Source of the DNA: Flavobacterium sp.
GTDB lineage: Bacteria > Bacteroidota > Bacteroidia > Flavobacteriales > Flavobacteriaceae
Length of the DNA: 64,000 nt
Direction of reading: 5' to 3'
NCBI GenBank assembly: GCA_015234525.1
Contig: JADGMX010000010.1
Span: 124,001-188,000 of the forward strand
The notes beneath the pieces are model-generated. The model was not told the DNA's origin and did no database searches. It saw nothing but the letters and a program-made list of their open reading frames with translations. Shown in pieces: positions 44,446 to 53,382 of this stretch. The translations under genes were made by a program, and so were the position numbers. The first letter of the stretch is position 1. Every line of letters starts with the position of its first letter.

Positions 44446-45708
44446 TTGAAAGCCATTACCCACAGACTATTTGTGTACCTCATCCCGTTGATGTTCCTGT
44501 TTCCTTTGTTTAAGGAAAGCATCTCAACGTTTTTCTTTGTATTGGTTGCAGTAAACACCCTTTTTTATACTGTTGCAACTAACGGACAATTTTGTGATAA
44601 TGTCGTTAGAAATCTGACTTATACACTTCCTTTCTGGATAATTGTAACAGGGTGTGTGTTGACGCTCTCGATTAGCGAGTTGAAGCCCATACGCCACGGA
44701 CTTTTCTTTCTTTTGTTCCCCATCGTTTTTTCGGCAATCCCGGCCGAGTATTTTTCGCGTGAGAAACTTCAGTTCTATTTCGAGGTTTTAAAGAATTCCT
44801 GTGCGGTCGTTGCCGTAGGATACCTTGTTGCGTTCTTGGTTTATTATGATTATGACGACTTTTTTGTCTTTCGATACGGAATTCCGAAGTTTCGCGATTT
44901 CGTTTATTATGAAATTCCGTTTTTTAAAATTCATCCCACGTATTTTACGGCGATATTGACATTCCTTGTTGCCTTTTCACTCGACCAGGTTTTTAAGAAA
45001 AAGAAATATGTAGAGCTGATTTACATCGGACTTTTTGTGTTTATGACCTTTATGTTGCTGTCGAAGCTAAATATCATGTTTGTGACGACAATGGTTTTTC
45101 TGATGTTATTGCTTCGGATGAAATTGTCGATTACAAAGCGAATCCTTTTCTCAGTCGTGGCACTGGTTACGGCTAGTGCGTTGCTGATTGCGGTTCCAGG
45201 CATAACCAACAGGTTTACCGAAATGTTTGAAAAGTATAACAAGCCGCCGGTTGGTATTGAGTTCCATTCGACAAATATCAGGATGGCAATCTATACCTGC
45301 AGTACGCTCATTGCAAAAGAAAATTTCTGGACCGGGGTCGGCTATGACAAAATTGGTGATCGGCTTACGGATTGTTATCAGGAAAATTATGACTCCTCAT
45401 TCTACAAAGACAAGAGTTATCTGACCCACAATTATTTTATGTATATCTTACTTTCAGGAGGAATCTTGAGCTTGATTGCGTTTTTATATTACATCGGCCG
45501 TGTTTTGCGGGCTGCATGGCAAATAAATCATTTCCTGCTAAGTATCTTTCTGCTGAATGTACTGATTATCTGCTTTACCGAAGATTTCTTTTACAGGCAA
45601 TTCGGATTGTTTTACTTCAGTTTGATATTCTTCAGCTTCCTACGGATGTATCAGGGGTTGGTCGATAATGCGACTAGTGGTTACGATGAAGGGCATCACG
45701 CCAGTTAG
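44446..45708 (+). CDS. O-antigen ligase/polymerase-type membrane protein
   Basis: A 420-residue membrane protein with about 10-11 helices. The periplasmic loop contains GVGYDKIGDRLTDCYQENY and the THNYFMYILLSGG motif (an HNxxL-type histidine next to a helix), characteristic of the Wzy_C/O-antigen ligase superfamily. It starts with TTG at 44446, 16 bases after the previous gene. One of the two proteins is likely the polymerase and the other a ligase or second polymerase. Its 3' end overlaps the convergent rfbD by 35 bases, the largest overlap in the window. Confidence 0.82.
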   Translation: MKAITHRLFVYLIPLMFLFPLFKESISTFFFVLVAVNTLFYTVATNGQFCDNVVRNLTYTLPFWIIVTGCVLTLSISELKPIRHGLFFLLFPIVFSAIPAEYFSREKLQFYFEVLKNSCAVVAVGYLVAFLVYYDYDDFFVFRYGIPKFRDFVYYEIPFFKIHPTYFTAILTFLVAFSLDQVFKKKKYVELIYIGLFVFMTFMLLSKLNIMFVTTMVFLMLLLRMKLSITKRILFSVVALVTASALLIAVPGITNRFTEMFEKYNKPPVGIEFHSTNIRMAIYTCSTLIAKENFWTGVGYDKIGDRLTDCYQENYDSSFYKDKSYLTHNYFMYILLSGGILSLIAFLYYIGRVLRAAWQINHFLLSIFLLNVLIICFTEDFFYRQFGLFYFSLIFFSFLRMYQGLVDNATSGYDEGHHAS

Positions 45709-46513
45709 CGATTTCAACTCCGAGCAAGTTCTTAATTTTAGTCTTGTCAAGTACGCTGTATCGAGGACGTTGAGCAATTGACGGAAAAAATTCGGTCGAT
45801 ACCGGAGTGACTTCCACTGCAACACCTTTTGCATTAAAAATTTCGGAAGCGAAGTCGAACCAACTTGTCGTGCCTTCATTGCTAAAATGATAAATTCCGT
45901 ATTCGGTACTGCCGCTTTTGATTATTCCGATCAGTGCCCTTGCCAGGTCCAAAGCATGCGTGGGCGTCCCGATCTGGTCGTTTACCACTTTTATTGGTTG
46001 GCCGCGACCGGCTAATTTGAGCATCGTGAGCATAAAATTGGTCCCAAATTCGGAGTATAACCACGAGATGCGGATAATAAAATGTTTGTGCCAGTTTTGC
46101 AGAATAAAGATCTCTCCTTGCAATTTGCTTTTGCCATAGACAGTGCATGGGTTAGGGCGGTCCGATTCGACGTAAGGTAATTCTTTTGTTCCGTCAAATA
46201 CGTAGTCGGTTGATATTTGAAGCAGCACGACATCGTGAAGTTTACACACTTCGGCAACATTCGCAGCACCGAAGGCATTTATCGCAAATGCAATCTCCGA
46301 TTCGGTTTCGGCTTTATCAACCGCAGTATATGCCGCGGCGTTGATGCAATAATCCGGTTTTTCAGTGGCGAAAGCCCTTTGAAGTGAAGTGATATCAGTA
46401 ACGTCGGCCTCGACTGAATTTTTGAAAACAAGGCAAATTTCAGGATAATGTATCGCCAGATGATTAATTGCCTGACCCGCCTGACCTGATCCGCCTAATA
46501 CAAGCACTACCAT
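45674..46513 (-). CDS. rfbD: dTDP-4-dehydrorhamnose reductase
   Basis: Last step of dTDP-L-rhamnose synthesis: NAD(P)H-dependent reduction of dTDP-4-keto-L-rhamnose. The 279-residue protein has the nucleotide loop GGSGQAGQAI (residues 7-16), the INAAAYTAVDKAE block, QISTDYVFDGTKELPY, the catalytic YGKSKLQGE and IIRISWLYSEFGTNF. The start overlaps the end of rfbC by 7 bases. It is the last gene of a minus-strand run and overlaps the convergent membrane-protein gene. Confidence 0.95.
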   Translation of the reverse strand: MVVLVLGGSGQAGQAINHLAIHYPEICLVFKNSVEADVTDITSLQRAFATEKPDYCINAAAYTAVDKAETESEIAFAINAFGAANVAEVCKLHDVVLLQISTDYVFDGTKELPYVESDRPNPCTVYGKSKLQGEIFILQNWHKHFIIRISWLYSEFGTNFMLTMLKLAGRGQPIKVVNDQIGTPTHALDLARALIGIIKSGSTEYGIYHFSNEGTTSWFDFASEIFNAKGVAVEVTPVSTEFFPSIAQRPRYSVLDKTKIKNLLGVEIANWRDALHRNH

Positions 46514-47058
46514 ATCTTTCGCGAGTCGCTGAGTGAAGGCAACATTTGGTCTTTGGAAGAAATTATAAGCTGGTTGAGATCGAGCTTCCAGTCAATTCCA
46601 ATTTCAGGATCGTCATACTTAATACCACCTTCACTTGCCATATTGTAGTAATTATCACATTTATAGAAAAATGTCGCGGTTTCACTTAACACGACAAAAC
46701 CGTGTGCGAAACCTCGTGGAATGAAAAGTTGCCGACCGTTAGATTCCGAAAGTCTTACAGAGACATGTTGCCCGTAGGTTACAGAGTCCGGTCTAATATC
46801 TACTGCTACATCTAATACTTCGCCGCTTAAAACTCTAACTAATTTTGCTTGAGCGCTATCGCCAGTTTGATAATGTAACCCACGAAGCACACCGTACTTT
46901 GAAAACGATTGATTATCTTGAACAAATCGTATTTGGGTCTGGAGTTGCGCACTTAATGTGCGTTCATTATACGATTCCATAAAATAACCTCTACTATCCA
47001 CTATTTTTGTTGGCTCTATAATAAAGCAACCCTGCAAAACTGTTTTGGTAATTATCAT
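46507..47058 (-). CDS. rfbC: dTDP-4-dehydrorhamnose 3,5-epimerase
   Basis: A 183-residue cupin-fold epimerase that converts dTDP-4-keto-6-deoxyglucose to the rhamno form. The conserved GVLRGLHYQ segment carries the catalytic His; [14 protein letters not shown], the [15 protein letters not shown] block and the [19 protein letters not shown] region near the C-terminus are all as in RfbC. It overlaps rfbA by 4 bases and rfbD by 7 bases. Its DNA is more AT-rich than that of the housekeeping genes nearby. Confidence 0.96.
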   Translation of the reverse strand: MIITKTVLQGCFIIEPTKIVDSRGYFMESYNERTLSAQLQTQIRFVQDNQSFSKYGVLRGLHYQTGDSAQAKLVRVLSGEVLDVAVDIRPDSVTYGQHVSVRLSESNGRQLFIPRGFAHGFVVLSETATFFYKCDNYYNMASEGGIKYDDPEIGIDWKLDLNQLIISSKDQMLPSLSDSRKIW

Positions 47059-47918
47059 TTTTTTACAAGTGATAAGAGATACTCCCCATAACCGCTTTTG
47101 AGTAGAGGTTCAGCTAATTTTATCAATTGATCATCATTTATAAAACCCATACTGTAGGCCGACTCTTCAATGGAACCGATTTTTAAAGCCTGACGATCCT
47201 CAATAACCTGAACAAAATGAGAGGCTTGCATCAGCGAATTAAACGTTCCCGTATCAAGCCAAGCTGTACCACGGTCTAAAATCGACACTTTAAGCTTACC
47301 TTGATTGAGATAAGCTTTATTTATATCCGTTATTTCAAGTTCGCCGCGCTTGCTCGGTTTCATTTCAGATGCAATTTTTATCACATCATTATCATAAAAG
47401 TATATTCCAGGTACAGCGTAATTCGACTTTGGAGATTTCGGTTTTTCTTCGATCGACAATGCATTGCCCGCACTATCAAATTCTACAACTCCATATCGCT
47501 CAGGGTCATGAACGTGATATGCATATATTATTCCTCCATCAGGATCGTTGTTGTTCTGTAGAATGCCTGATAATCCTGTACCATAAAAGATATTGTCGCC
47601 TAAAATCAATGCCACCTTATCACTTCCTATAAAATCTTTCCCGATTATAAAAGCCTCTGCTAAGCCATTGGGATTTTCTTGGACCGCATATTTGAAGATG
47701 CAACCTAAATTTGAACCATCGCCGAGCAATTTGCGAAAAAGCGGTAAATCATGAGAGGTAGAGATAATTAGAATCTCGCGAATCCCTGCTAAAATTAAGG
47801 TAGATAAAGGATAATATATCATCGGCTTATCATAAACCGGCATCAGTTGCTTACTTACTGCCAATGTTAATGGATGCAACCTTGTCCCCGAACCACCTGC
47901 TAGAATTATACCTTTCAT
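47055..47918 (-). CDS. rfbA: Glucose-1-phosphate thymidylyltransferase
   Basis: First step of dTDP-rhamnose synthesis: dTTP plus glucose 1-phosphate. The 287-residue protein has the signature [20 protein letters not shown] (residues about 6-25), [16 protein letters not shown], the metal-binding LGDNIFYG and the sugar-binding [20 protein letters not shown], and the conserved [10 protein letters not shown]. It overlaps rfbC by 4 bases and the Wzz-like gene by 4 bases, so translation of the run is coupled. The rfbB gene (dTDP-glucose 4,6-dehydratase), which is required between RfbA and RfbC, is absent from the window. Confidence 0.97.
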   Translation of the reverse strand: MKGIILAGGSGTRLHPLTLAVSKQLMPVYDKPMIYYPLSTLILAGIREILIISTSHDLPLFRKLLGDGSNLGCIFKYAVQENPNGLAEAFIIGKDFIGSDKVALILGDNIFYGTGLSGILQNNNDPDGGIIYAYHVHDPERYGVVEFDSAGNALSIEEKPKSPKSNYAVPGIYFYDNDVIKIASEMKPSKRGELEITDINKAYLNQGKLKVSILDRGTAWLDTGTFNSLMQASHFVQVIEDRQALKIGSIEESAYSMGFINDDQLIKLAEPLLKSGYGEYLLSLVKK

Positions 47919-48907
47919 GGCTGATTATTGTTTGCCAATTTGTATCGCAACAACTGATTTCTGTAAAATGATCTAAACATATATATCAATATGAACGATA
48001 ATGTAAATAAGATTGGCAATAACAATTTCATATTCGACCCAACAGCGTTTTGACTTTCAACATTTAAAAAAGCACTGTTTTCTTTTACAATCTTATCCAT
48101 ACTGATAAGATTAATCCGGTGGTAAGCTTGCTCTTCTAGCAGATCATTTTTTGTTTTGATAACCTCATTCAGTTGTGTGTTTTCACTGTAATATACTAAA
48201 CTTGAATTATTTGAGCCTTTTTTGGAAGAATCAAAACTATTCAAAATGCCATCAATTTGACTAATCATAACCTCATTCGCAGCAATCTTCAACCTTGTAT
48301 TATTTAAATGCTCCTGCTGTAACTGCGAGAAGTAGGAACTATTATTCAAATATTTCATTAATGGTTCAATGGTACTTTCTCTATCAACCTTATTTTTTGA
48401 TGAAAATACAATTGTATGATACGTATAATTTTTACTTGTCGTTTTTGCTTCAACAATCTTATTTATATCTCCATCCTCAGCCATTAGTTGCAGCAATCGA
48501 TAGTTTTGTTCATTCGAATTTATAAATGGGTAGACATCGACAATTGGCTCGATTGAAAAAGCTTTCAACTTTTTTGGATTCTTAAATCCAAGTCCTTTTA
48601 AATAAGTTGTATCGCGTTCAGAAATTTTAGCGTTTAACACATCAATTCTTGAATACAGATAGTCAGTACTCCTAAAATTTGGCGAGACAATCAATTGGTG
48701 GTCATACATTTTTTGGGAGCGATCTAAAAAATATCCAAGCGCAATACCCAAAATTATAAGGCTCAAAATGATTACTGCATTTCGAAGTGTAAATTGAATT
48801 GCTTGAAACAATCCTAATTTCAGCCGATCTCCCGCTTTAGCTAAACCGTTTTGAACATTAGACAAGTCTATTACTTGTTCCCCGTCACCCAAATTTCTAT
48901 TATTCAT
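47915..48907 (-). CDS. Wzz-like chain-length determinant protein
   Basis: A 330-residue protein with the Wzz topology: an N-terminal membrane helix (about residues 43-64, [20 protein letters not shown]), a long periplasmic alpha-rich domain of about 220 residues, and a C-terminal helix (about 293-313, [20 protein letters not shown]). Wzz-type co-polymerases set the length of Wzy-made polysaccharide. The sequence lacks a kinase domain, so it is not a Wzc tyrosine kinase. Overlap with rfbA and a 4-base gap to the DUF6909 gene show it is in the same transcription unit. It is among the most AT-rich genes in the window, and codon use suggests transfer. Confidence 0.82.
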   Translation of the reverse strand: MNNRNLGDGEQVIDLSNVQNGLAKAGDRLKLGLFQAIQFTLRNAVIILSLIILGIALGYFLDRSQKMYDHQLIVSPNFRSTDYLYSRIDVLNAKISERDTTYLKGLGFKNPKKLKAFSIEPIVDVYPFINSNEQNYRLLQLMAEDGDINKIVEAKTTSKNYTYHTIVFSSKNKVDRESTIEPLMKYLNNSSYFSQLQQEHLNNTRLKIAANEVMISQIDGILNSFDSSKKGSNNSSLVYYSENTQLNEVIKTKNDLLEEQAYHRINLISMDKIVKENSAFLNVESQNAVGSNMKLLLPILFTLSFILIYMFRSFYRNQLLRYKLANNNQP

Positions 48908-48911
48908 AAAT

Positions 48912-50603
48912 CTACTTTACATTAAATATCTGTTCCAAAATCTTAATCGTAATCAAATACGTTGGCTTTACACCCGTGGTTCCCAATCCGCCTGATGCCA
49001 ATGTGCTACCGGTTTCCAGTGGATTGTCCGAGGCATAATACGCATACCGCACCTTAACATCCGGATTGATGCTTTTACGGATTTTTGATGCCGATTGTAT
49101 CGCTTTCTGATAGTACGCACCTTCCATCTCAAGTCCGATGACTCCCCAAGTAGATTTGTTGAAAAAATTCAGAAGATCACAATTCTGAAGCGAAGTTCCC
49201 AAAACCGTAACCATTGGTCCCGAATACACAGGAATGTCATTCCCTTCAAACATTTCGGCGGTCAATTCATTTTCAAACGGATAATTGTCGCCCGTACCTT
49301 CGTTGATATGCGCAGACGGAATCATGATGTCGCCCTTGCCACCTTCCAGAATTCCGGCTTTTCCCATAATCGAAACCGAAACCACATTCATAAACGACTT
49401 TTTGTCTTTACTCTCGTGATACGGCTTTAATAATTCGTCGATGGTTTCGTAAGCCTGCTCTCCAAAGGCGTAATCCATCACAATCAAAACCGGCTTGTCC
49501 TCTCCTACTTCTGCCGTCGGAAATGAGGTTTTCTTCCAGTCAAATTTGGCCGTATCAAATATTTGCACATCGATATTGGTTCCAGACGAATCCGGCAATG
49601 AGATCATACCGTGACTCTTGGCTAGAGCTTCCACCTTGCTTCGAACATCGTGTGCTCCGGATTTGCTCAATTCTTCAAATATGAAAAATTCTGGCTTGTC
49701 TTTAAATTTCGCCTTTAATGCTTCAGTTGCAAAAATCGAATTCATCACACTGTGCATATTCGCGCTGATGATATGAATCGGGCGGCCTAAAAGATCATTA
49801 TCTCTAAGGACTTCTTTAATGTTGGTCGCCCAAATTTCACCGTGAATGTGATGCCCGAGCCGCTCGCGAAGCACCGGACTAAATGTTATCGTTCGTTTGT
49901 TGCTCTCCAAAATCTCTTCGATCGCAAGTTTTCCAAGCCAGTAAATAACATGCAAAAATCGGTCAGGACGATCAGCCGTCGAAAAGCTCGGATAAATCGA
50001 ATTTACTTCAGCAAACGTACGGCCTAAAATATTGGCGCAATGTGATATGGCAATTTCCTTCTCAACCTGATCAAGCGCTTCTTCCTGCAAAACAGCTTCC
50101 TCAAGCTTTAGCCAATCTCGCGAAACATCGCCGCTGTCATCAAGCAAAACGCGATTTTTGATCTTATGTGACTCGATGAAGATAAACGTCAAATGCGTCA
50201 GAATATCGTAAATATCCGATCGGCCTCTGGTAATTTCAACATTCATTTGCTCGGTATCGATTCGGTAGCAATTTCGCTTTCGCTTTGGCGGAACAATAGC
50301 CTTAAAATGCGATTGCGAATAACCCTCGTCTGAAGTCAGGTTGATAAATCTACATTCTTCGATTCCTTCCGGCAATCTTTCAATTACATATAGCAATCCA
50401 TTGAGTTCTACTTTTTCTTCAGCGATGCTGCCATAAATTTCGGGCCGAAGCTGAAGCAACGCCTCCCGCAAAGTCTCACCTGAAACGCCCATCGGCTTAT
50501 AAAAACCGCGGTTGAACAAGTGACGCATCGTGATGTACAATTTTTCTACGGCACTCGATGATTCCTGTGCCCGTGATCTGGTGATATTCTTAATTTCCTT
50601 CAT
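48912..50603 (-). CDS. DUF6909 family protein, with a nucleoside-phosphorylase-like C-terminal region
   Basis: A 563-residue cytoplasmic protein that I recognise as DUF6909, a Bacteroidota family of unknown function typically next to a GH3 gene, as here (27-base gap). The N-terminal half is helical and has no motif I can name. The C-terminal half resembles purine nucleoside phosphorylase/MTAN proteins: SGPMVTVLGTS near residue 460, the substrate-binding-like GLEMEGAYYQKA at 490-501, and YYASDNPLETGSTL from about 522, where the Asp526 position would be the catalytic Asp of that superfamily. This link is my inference from motif spacing. Products cannot be predicted. Confidence 0.72.
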   Translation of the reverse strand: MKEIKNITRSRAQESSSAVEKLYITMRHLFNRGFYKPMGVSGETLREALLQLRPEIYGSIAEEKVELNGLLYVIERLPEGIEECRFINLTSDEGYSQSHFKAIVPPKRKRNCYRIDTEQMNVEITRGRSDIYDILTHLTFIFIESHKIKNRVLLDDSGDVSRDWLKLEEAVLQEEALDQVEKEIAISHCANILGRTFAEVNSIYPSFSTADRPDRFLHVIYWLGKLAIEEILESNKRTITFSPVLRERLGHHIHGEIWATNIKEVLRDNDLLGRPIHIISANMHSVMNSIFATEALKAKFKDKPEFFIFEELSKSGAHDVRSKVEALAKSHGMISLPDSSGTNIDVQIFDTAKFDWKKTSFPTAEVGEDKPVLIVMDYAFGEQAYETIDELLKPYHESKDKKSFMNVVSVSIMGKAGILEGGKGDIMIPSAHINEGTGDNYPFENELTAEMFEGNDIPVYSGPMVTVLGTSLQNCDLLNFFNKSTWGVIGLEMEGAYYQKAIQSASKIRKSINPDVKVRYAYYASDNPLETGSTLASGGLGTTGVKPTYLITIKILEQIFNVK

Positions 50604-50630
50604 TTAAAGGCAAATTTATACTTTTATTTC

Positions 50631-52112
50631 TTATAACAACTTTTCAGCGATTTTGCGATCGTTGCTAAGTCGAGGTAATTTATTCTGACCACCCAGTTTT
50701 CCAATAGATTTCATATAATCGGAAAAGCCACCCGACGTAACTTTGGTGACCACAACCGTACGCAGAATGTTACCGATAATCAAATCGTTGTAATACACAT
50801 TTTGCTTACGCATCGCATTGTCGATTTTTAAGGCAAATGCATCTAAATCTTGTGGCTCATTTTCAAATTCGATAAACCATTCGTGATATGGAAGTCCGCT
50901 TTCAGGGGTAATTTGTGGCGCAACCGTAAATTCTGTCACGCGGGCGGTCGAATTTTCCATCGCTTCTTGCAATGCCGATTCAACTTCTTTACCGATAACA
51001 TGTTCACCAAAAGCCGAAATAAAATGTTTAATCCTGCCTGAGACAATCACACGATATGGCTTTTTCGACGTAAATTCGACAGTATCGCCGATGTTATAGC
51101 CCCATAATCCGGCATTTGTCGAAATGATCATCACATAATTCACCCCGATTTCAACATCGCCAATGGTTAGTCGCTTCGGATTTTCGATGTGGAATTCATC
51201 GGCTTTGATAAATTCGTAAAAGATTCCCGAGTTTAGCAATAGCAACATTCCGCGTTCTATCTGCGAATCCTGATACGCGAAAAATCCTTCTGATGCCGGA
51301 AACAGTTCGATGCTATCAACTCGTCTTCCGATGAGATTTTCAAATTTTGCACGATATGGTTCGAAATTTACACCGCCGTAAATAAATAAACTAAAGTTTT
51401 TAAATAAGTCGCCGATTGATTTCCCTGATCGTTGCAGCAGCTTTTCAAAATACATCTGAACCCAAGACGGAATCCCGGAAATAACTGTCATATTCTGATT
51501 GATGGTTTCCGAAACAATACAATCAACCTTGGTTTCCCAATCTTCGATGCAGTTTGTTTCCCATGATGGCATCCGGTTTTTTTGAAGGTAAGCCGGTACA
51601 AAATGCGCGACGATTCCGGAAAGTCGGCCGAATTTAATTCCGTTTTTTTCCTCAAGCATCGGACTTCCCTGCAAAAAAATCATTTTTCCATCAACAAAAC
51701 CCGCTTTTCCGGTTTCGTGAACATAATGTAAAATTGCATCACGGGCAGCCTGAATGTGAAACGGCATTGATTCCTTGGTAAGCGGAATGTACTTTGCCCC
51801 AGAAGTTGTGCCTGAAGTTTTGGCAAAATACAGCGGCTTTCCTTTCCACAACACATCTGGTTCGCCGGCAACAGCCCGGTCGACATATTCTTTTAATCCT
51901 TCGTAGTCACGGATTGGAACCTGTCGGGCAAAATCGTCGTAACTGCGGATATTCTTAAAATCGTGGTCGCGACCAAAGGCTGTGTTTTCAGCCGACCGGA
52001 TCAGATCAGCAAAAACTTTAAGCTGAGTGACCTCGGGTTGCGACGACCATTGTTTGTTCTTTTTGGCAACGGTCTTGGCGAAGATCTTGGCTGCGATTGA
52101 TTTTATTGACAT
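50631..52112 (-). CDS. GH3 family acyl-acid-amido synthetase-like protein
   Basis: A 493-residue bacterial member of the GH3 family (auxin/jasmonate-amido synthetase fold, ANL superfamily). The ATP loop is YFAKTSGTTSGAKYIPLT (residues about 92-109), with FIYGGVNFEPYRAKF and ELFPASEGFFAYQD (motif 2) further on and a C-terminal cap with the SAFGEHVIGKEVE segment, all as in GH3 enzymes. The plant enzymes join amino acids to carboxylic-acid hormones via an acyl adenylate; the bacterial substrate is unknown. It lies 6 bases after the M23 peptidase gene and upstream of the DUF6909 gene. Confidence 0.9.
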   Translation of the reverse strand: MSIKSIAAKIFAKTVAKKNKQWSSQPEVTQLKVFADLIRSAENTAFGRDHDFKNIRSYDDFARQVPIRDYEGLKEYVDRAVAGEPDVLWKGKPLYFAKTSGTTSGAKYIPLTKESMPFHIQAARDAILHYVHETGKAGFVDGKMIFLQGSPMLEEKNGIKFGRLSGIVAHFVPAYLQKNRMPSWETNCIEDWETKVDCIVSETINQNMTVISGIPSWVQMYFEKLLQRSGKSIGDLFKNFSLFIYGGVNFEPYRAKFENLIGRRVDSIELFPASEGFFAYQDSQIERGMLLLLNSGIFYEFIKADEFHIENPKRLTIGDVEIGVNYVMIISTNAGLWGYNIGDTVEFTSKKPYRVIVSGRIKHFISAFGEHVIGKEVESALQEAMENSTARVTEFTVAPQITPESGLPYHEWFIEFENEPQDLDAFALKIDNAMRKQNVYYNDLIIGNILRTVVVTKVTSGGFSDYMKSIGKLGGQNKLPRLSNDRKIAEKLL

Positions 52113-52118
52113 AATTTG

Positions 52119-52988
52119 TTATTCAAATTCAATGAATGTTTCAGGGTCTACCGGATGTCCGTCTTTCCATATTTCGAAATGCAGATGAATTCCGGTTGAT
52201 TCGCTTCCGGTCGATCCGGCAATGGCAATCACCTCCCCGCTTTTTACGACATCGCCTGCAGATTTTGTCAGTGATGCGCTATGTTTGTAAACCGATATGA
52301 ATCCGTTGTTATGCCGCACAATGATGACATTTCCGGTTGATGGCGTCCAATCTGCAAAAATTACAGTACCGTTTAAAACTGATTTTATCGGCGTGTTTTT
52401 CGGAACGGCAATATCAGTCGCAAAATGCTTGTTTTTGGCGCTGAATTTATCGGTAACCATTCCTTTTACCGGCGGAAAAAGCACCATACTCGGACTACCC
52501 GTTGCACGTTCAAATAAATTGTATTTGTCTTCACGGGCAACCATTTCACGTAATTGAAGTTCTTCAGCGGTTGGTTGCATTTCCTCGGGTTCGATTGTTT
52601 TGATATCAGCTGCAACAATCGAATCGCGGTTCAACTTCGCCACTTCAAGATCGCCTGTCAGCACTTTTTTAATCGATGACAAATATTGCTCATTCGCTTT
52701 TACAACGGTTGCAAGCGAATCCGATTTTATGGCTAGCTCGATGGCATCGCGTTTTAATTGCGTCGAGGCGTATCCCGGAATAAATTCGCGTAGCGGGGTA
52801 AAGGCAATAATGTAGGTTGTGATTCCGATCAAAAATATTGCTCCAAGAGTTGCGGCCACAAAAACATTCATCAATGTTAACCTGAACGAGAAAATCTCTT
52901 CAAAAGATTCTTCGTTTAAGATCACTAACCGGTTTTTCGTAAAAAGCTTCTTCTTTAGCTGTTTGCGCTTTAGCCTTTTCTTTAACAT
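52119..52988 (-). CDS. M23 family metallopeptidase (peptidoglycan DD-endopeptidase type), membrane-anchored
   Basis: A 289-residue protein with a basic start ([20 protein letters not shown]), one membrane helix (about residues 40-63), a coiled linker and a C-terminal LytM domain. The zinc ligands are intact: HFATDIA (HxxxD), the SVYKHS segment, and GIHLHFEIW with the HxH pair. It is therefore likely an active cell-wall hydrolase, in contrast to the degenerate LytM protein at 7247-8503. It is the first gene of the long minus-strand run (M23, GH3, DUF6909, wzz, rfbA, rfbC, rfbD). Confidence 0.92.
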   Translation of the reverse strand: MLKKRLKRKQLKKKLFTKNRLVILNEESFEEIFSFRLTLMNVFVAATLGAIFLIGITTYIIAFTPLREFIPGYASTQLKRDAIELAIKSDSLATVVKANEQYLSSIKKVLTGDLEVAKLNRDSIVAADIKTIEPEEMQPTAEELQLREMVAREDKYNLFERATGSPSMVLFPPVKGMVTDKFSAKNKHFATDIAVPKNTPIKSVLNGTVIFADWTPSTGNVIIVRHNNGFISVYKHSASLTKSAGDVVKSGEVIAIAGSTGSESTGIHLHFEIWKDGHPVDPETFIEFE

Positions 52989-53006
52989 TGGAGTTTTACT
53001 ATTTCA

Positions 53007-53014
53007 CAAATATA
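53007..53014 (-). promoter_or_regulatory. Promoter -7 element (TATATTTG) for the M23-GH3-DUF6909 run
   Basis: Exact TAnnTTTG match on the minus strand, 18 bases before the ATG of the M23 peptidase gene. Confidence 0.5.
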
Positions 53015-53112
53015 GGAATTACAAACGGTACGCTTTAAAGCTGAAAATTGCCAATTTGCCTGGTTACTATAAAATTTTGTATGAGAGAAAATTAATTCCG
53101 CGTTTTCTTTTT

Positions 53113-53120
53113 TATCTTTG
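53113..53120 (+). promoter_or_regulatory. Promoter -7 element (TATCTTTG) for tatA
   Basis: Exact TAnnTTTG match 28 bases before the tatA ATG. Confidence 0.55.
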
Positions 53121-53148
53121 CAATCGCTACGGCTTAAAAAATTTCATC

Positions 53149-53328
53149 ATGGGAAGATTTGGAGTTACTGAGATAATCGTTATTCTGGTAATAGTTTTAT
53201 TGTTGTTCGGAGGAAGAAAAATTCCCGAATTGATGAAAGGACTCGGATCCGGAATCAAAGAATTTAAAAATGCATCGAAAGATGAGCAGAACCCGCCTGT
53301 TAAAAAGGAGGACGATACGAAAATATAA
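53149..53328 (+). CDS. tatA: Twin-arginine translocase subunit TatA
   Basis: A 59-residue protein with the full TatA layout: a short N-terminus with a polar residue (Glu8) at the start of the single membrane helix (residues 9-19), the FG motif at 20-21, an amphipathic helix ([20 protein letters not shown]) and a charged tail. TatA oligomers form the passage for folded proteins in the Tat pathway. An open frame extends 110 codons upstream but overlaps the M23 gene on the opposite strand and the promoter element, so the ATG at 53149 is the start. tatC is not in the window. A strong terminator follows. Confidence 0.94.
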   Translation: MGRFGVTEIIVILVIVLLLFGGRKIPELMKGLGSGIKEFKNASKDEQNPPVKKEDDTKI

Positions 53329-53345
53329 TCGACAATGTCTGTTTG

Positions 53346-53382
53346 AAAAAGGCTTTAGAATTTAACTTCTAAAGCCTTTTTT
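53346..53382. terminator. Bidirectional Rho-independent terminator between tatA and tex
   Basis: Perfect 15-bp inverted repeat AAAAAGGCTTTAGAA-TTTAAC-TTCTAAAGCCTTTTT with T runs on both strands, 17 bases after the tatA stop and touching the tex stop codon. It serves both convergent genes. Confidence 0.93.

Noticed and set aside
52819..53148. Upstream extension of tatA by 110 codons
   Set aside because: It is antisense to the M23 gene and covers the tatA promoter; TatA is a 59-residue protein.
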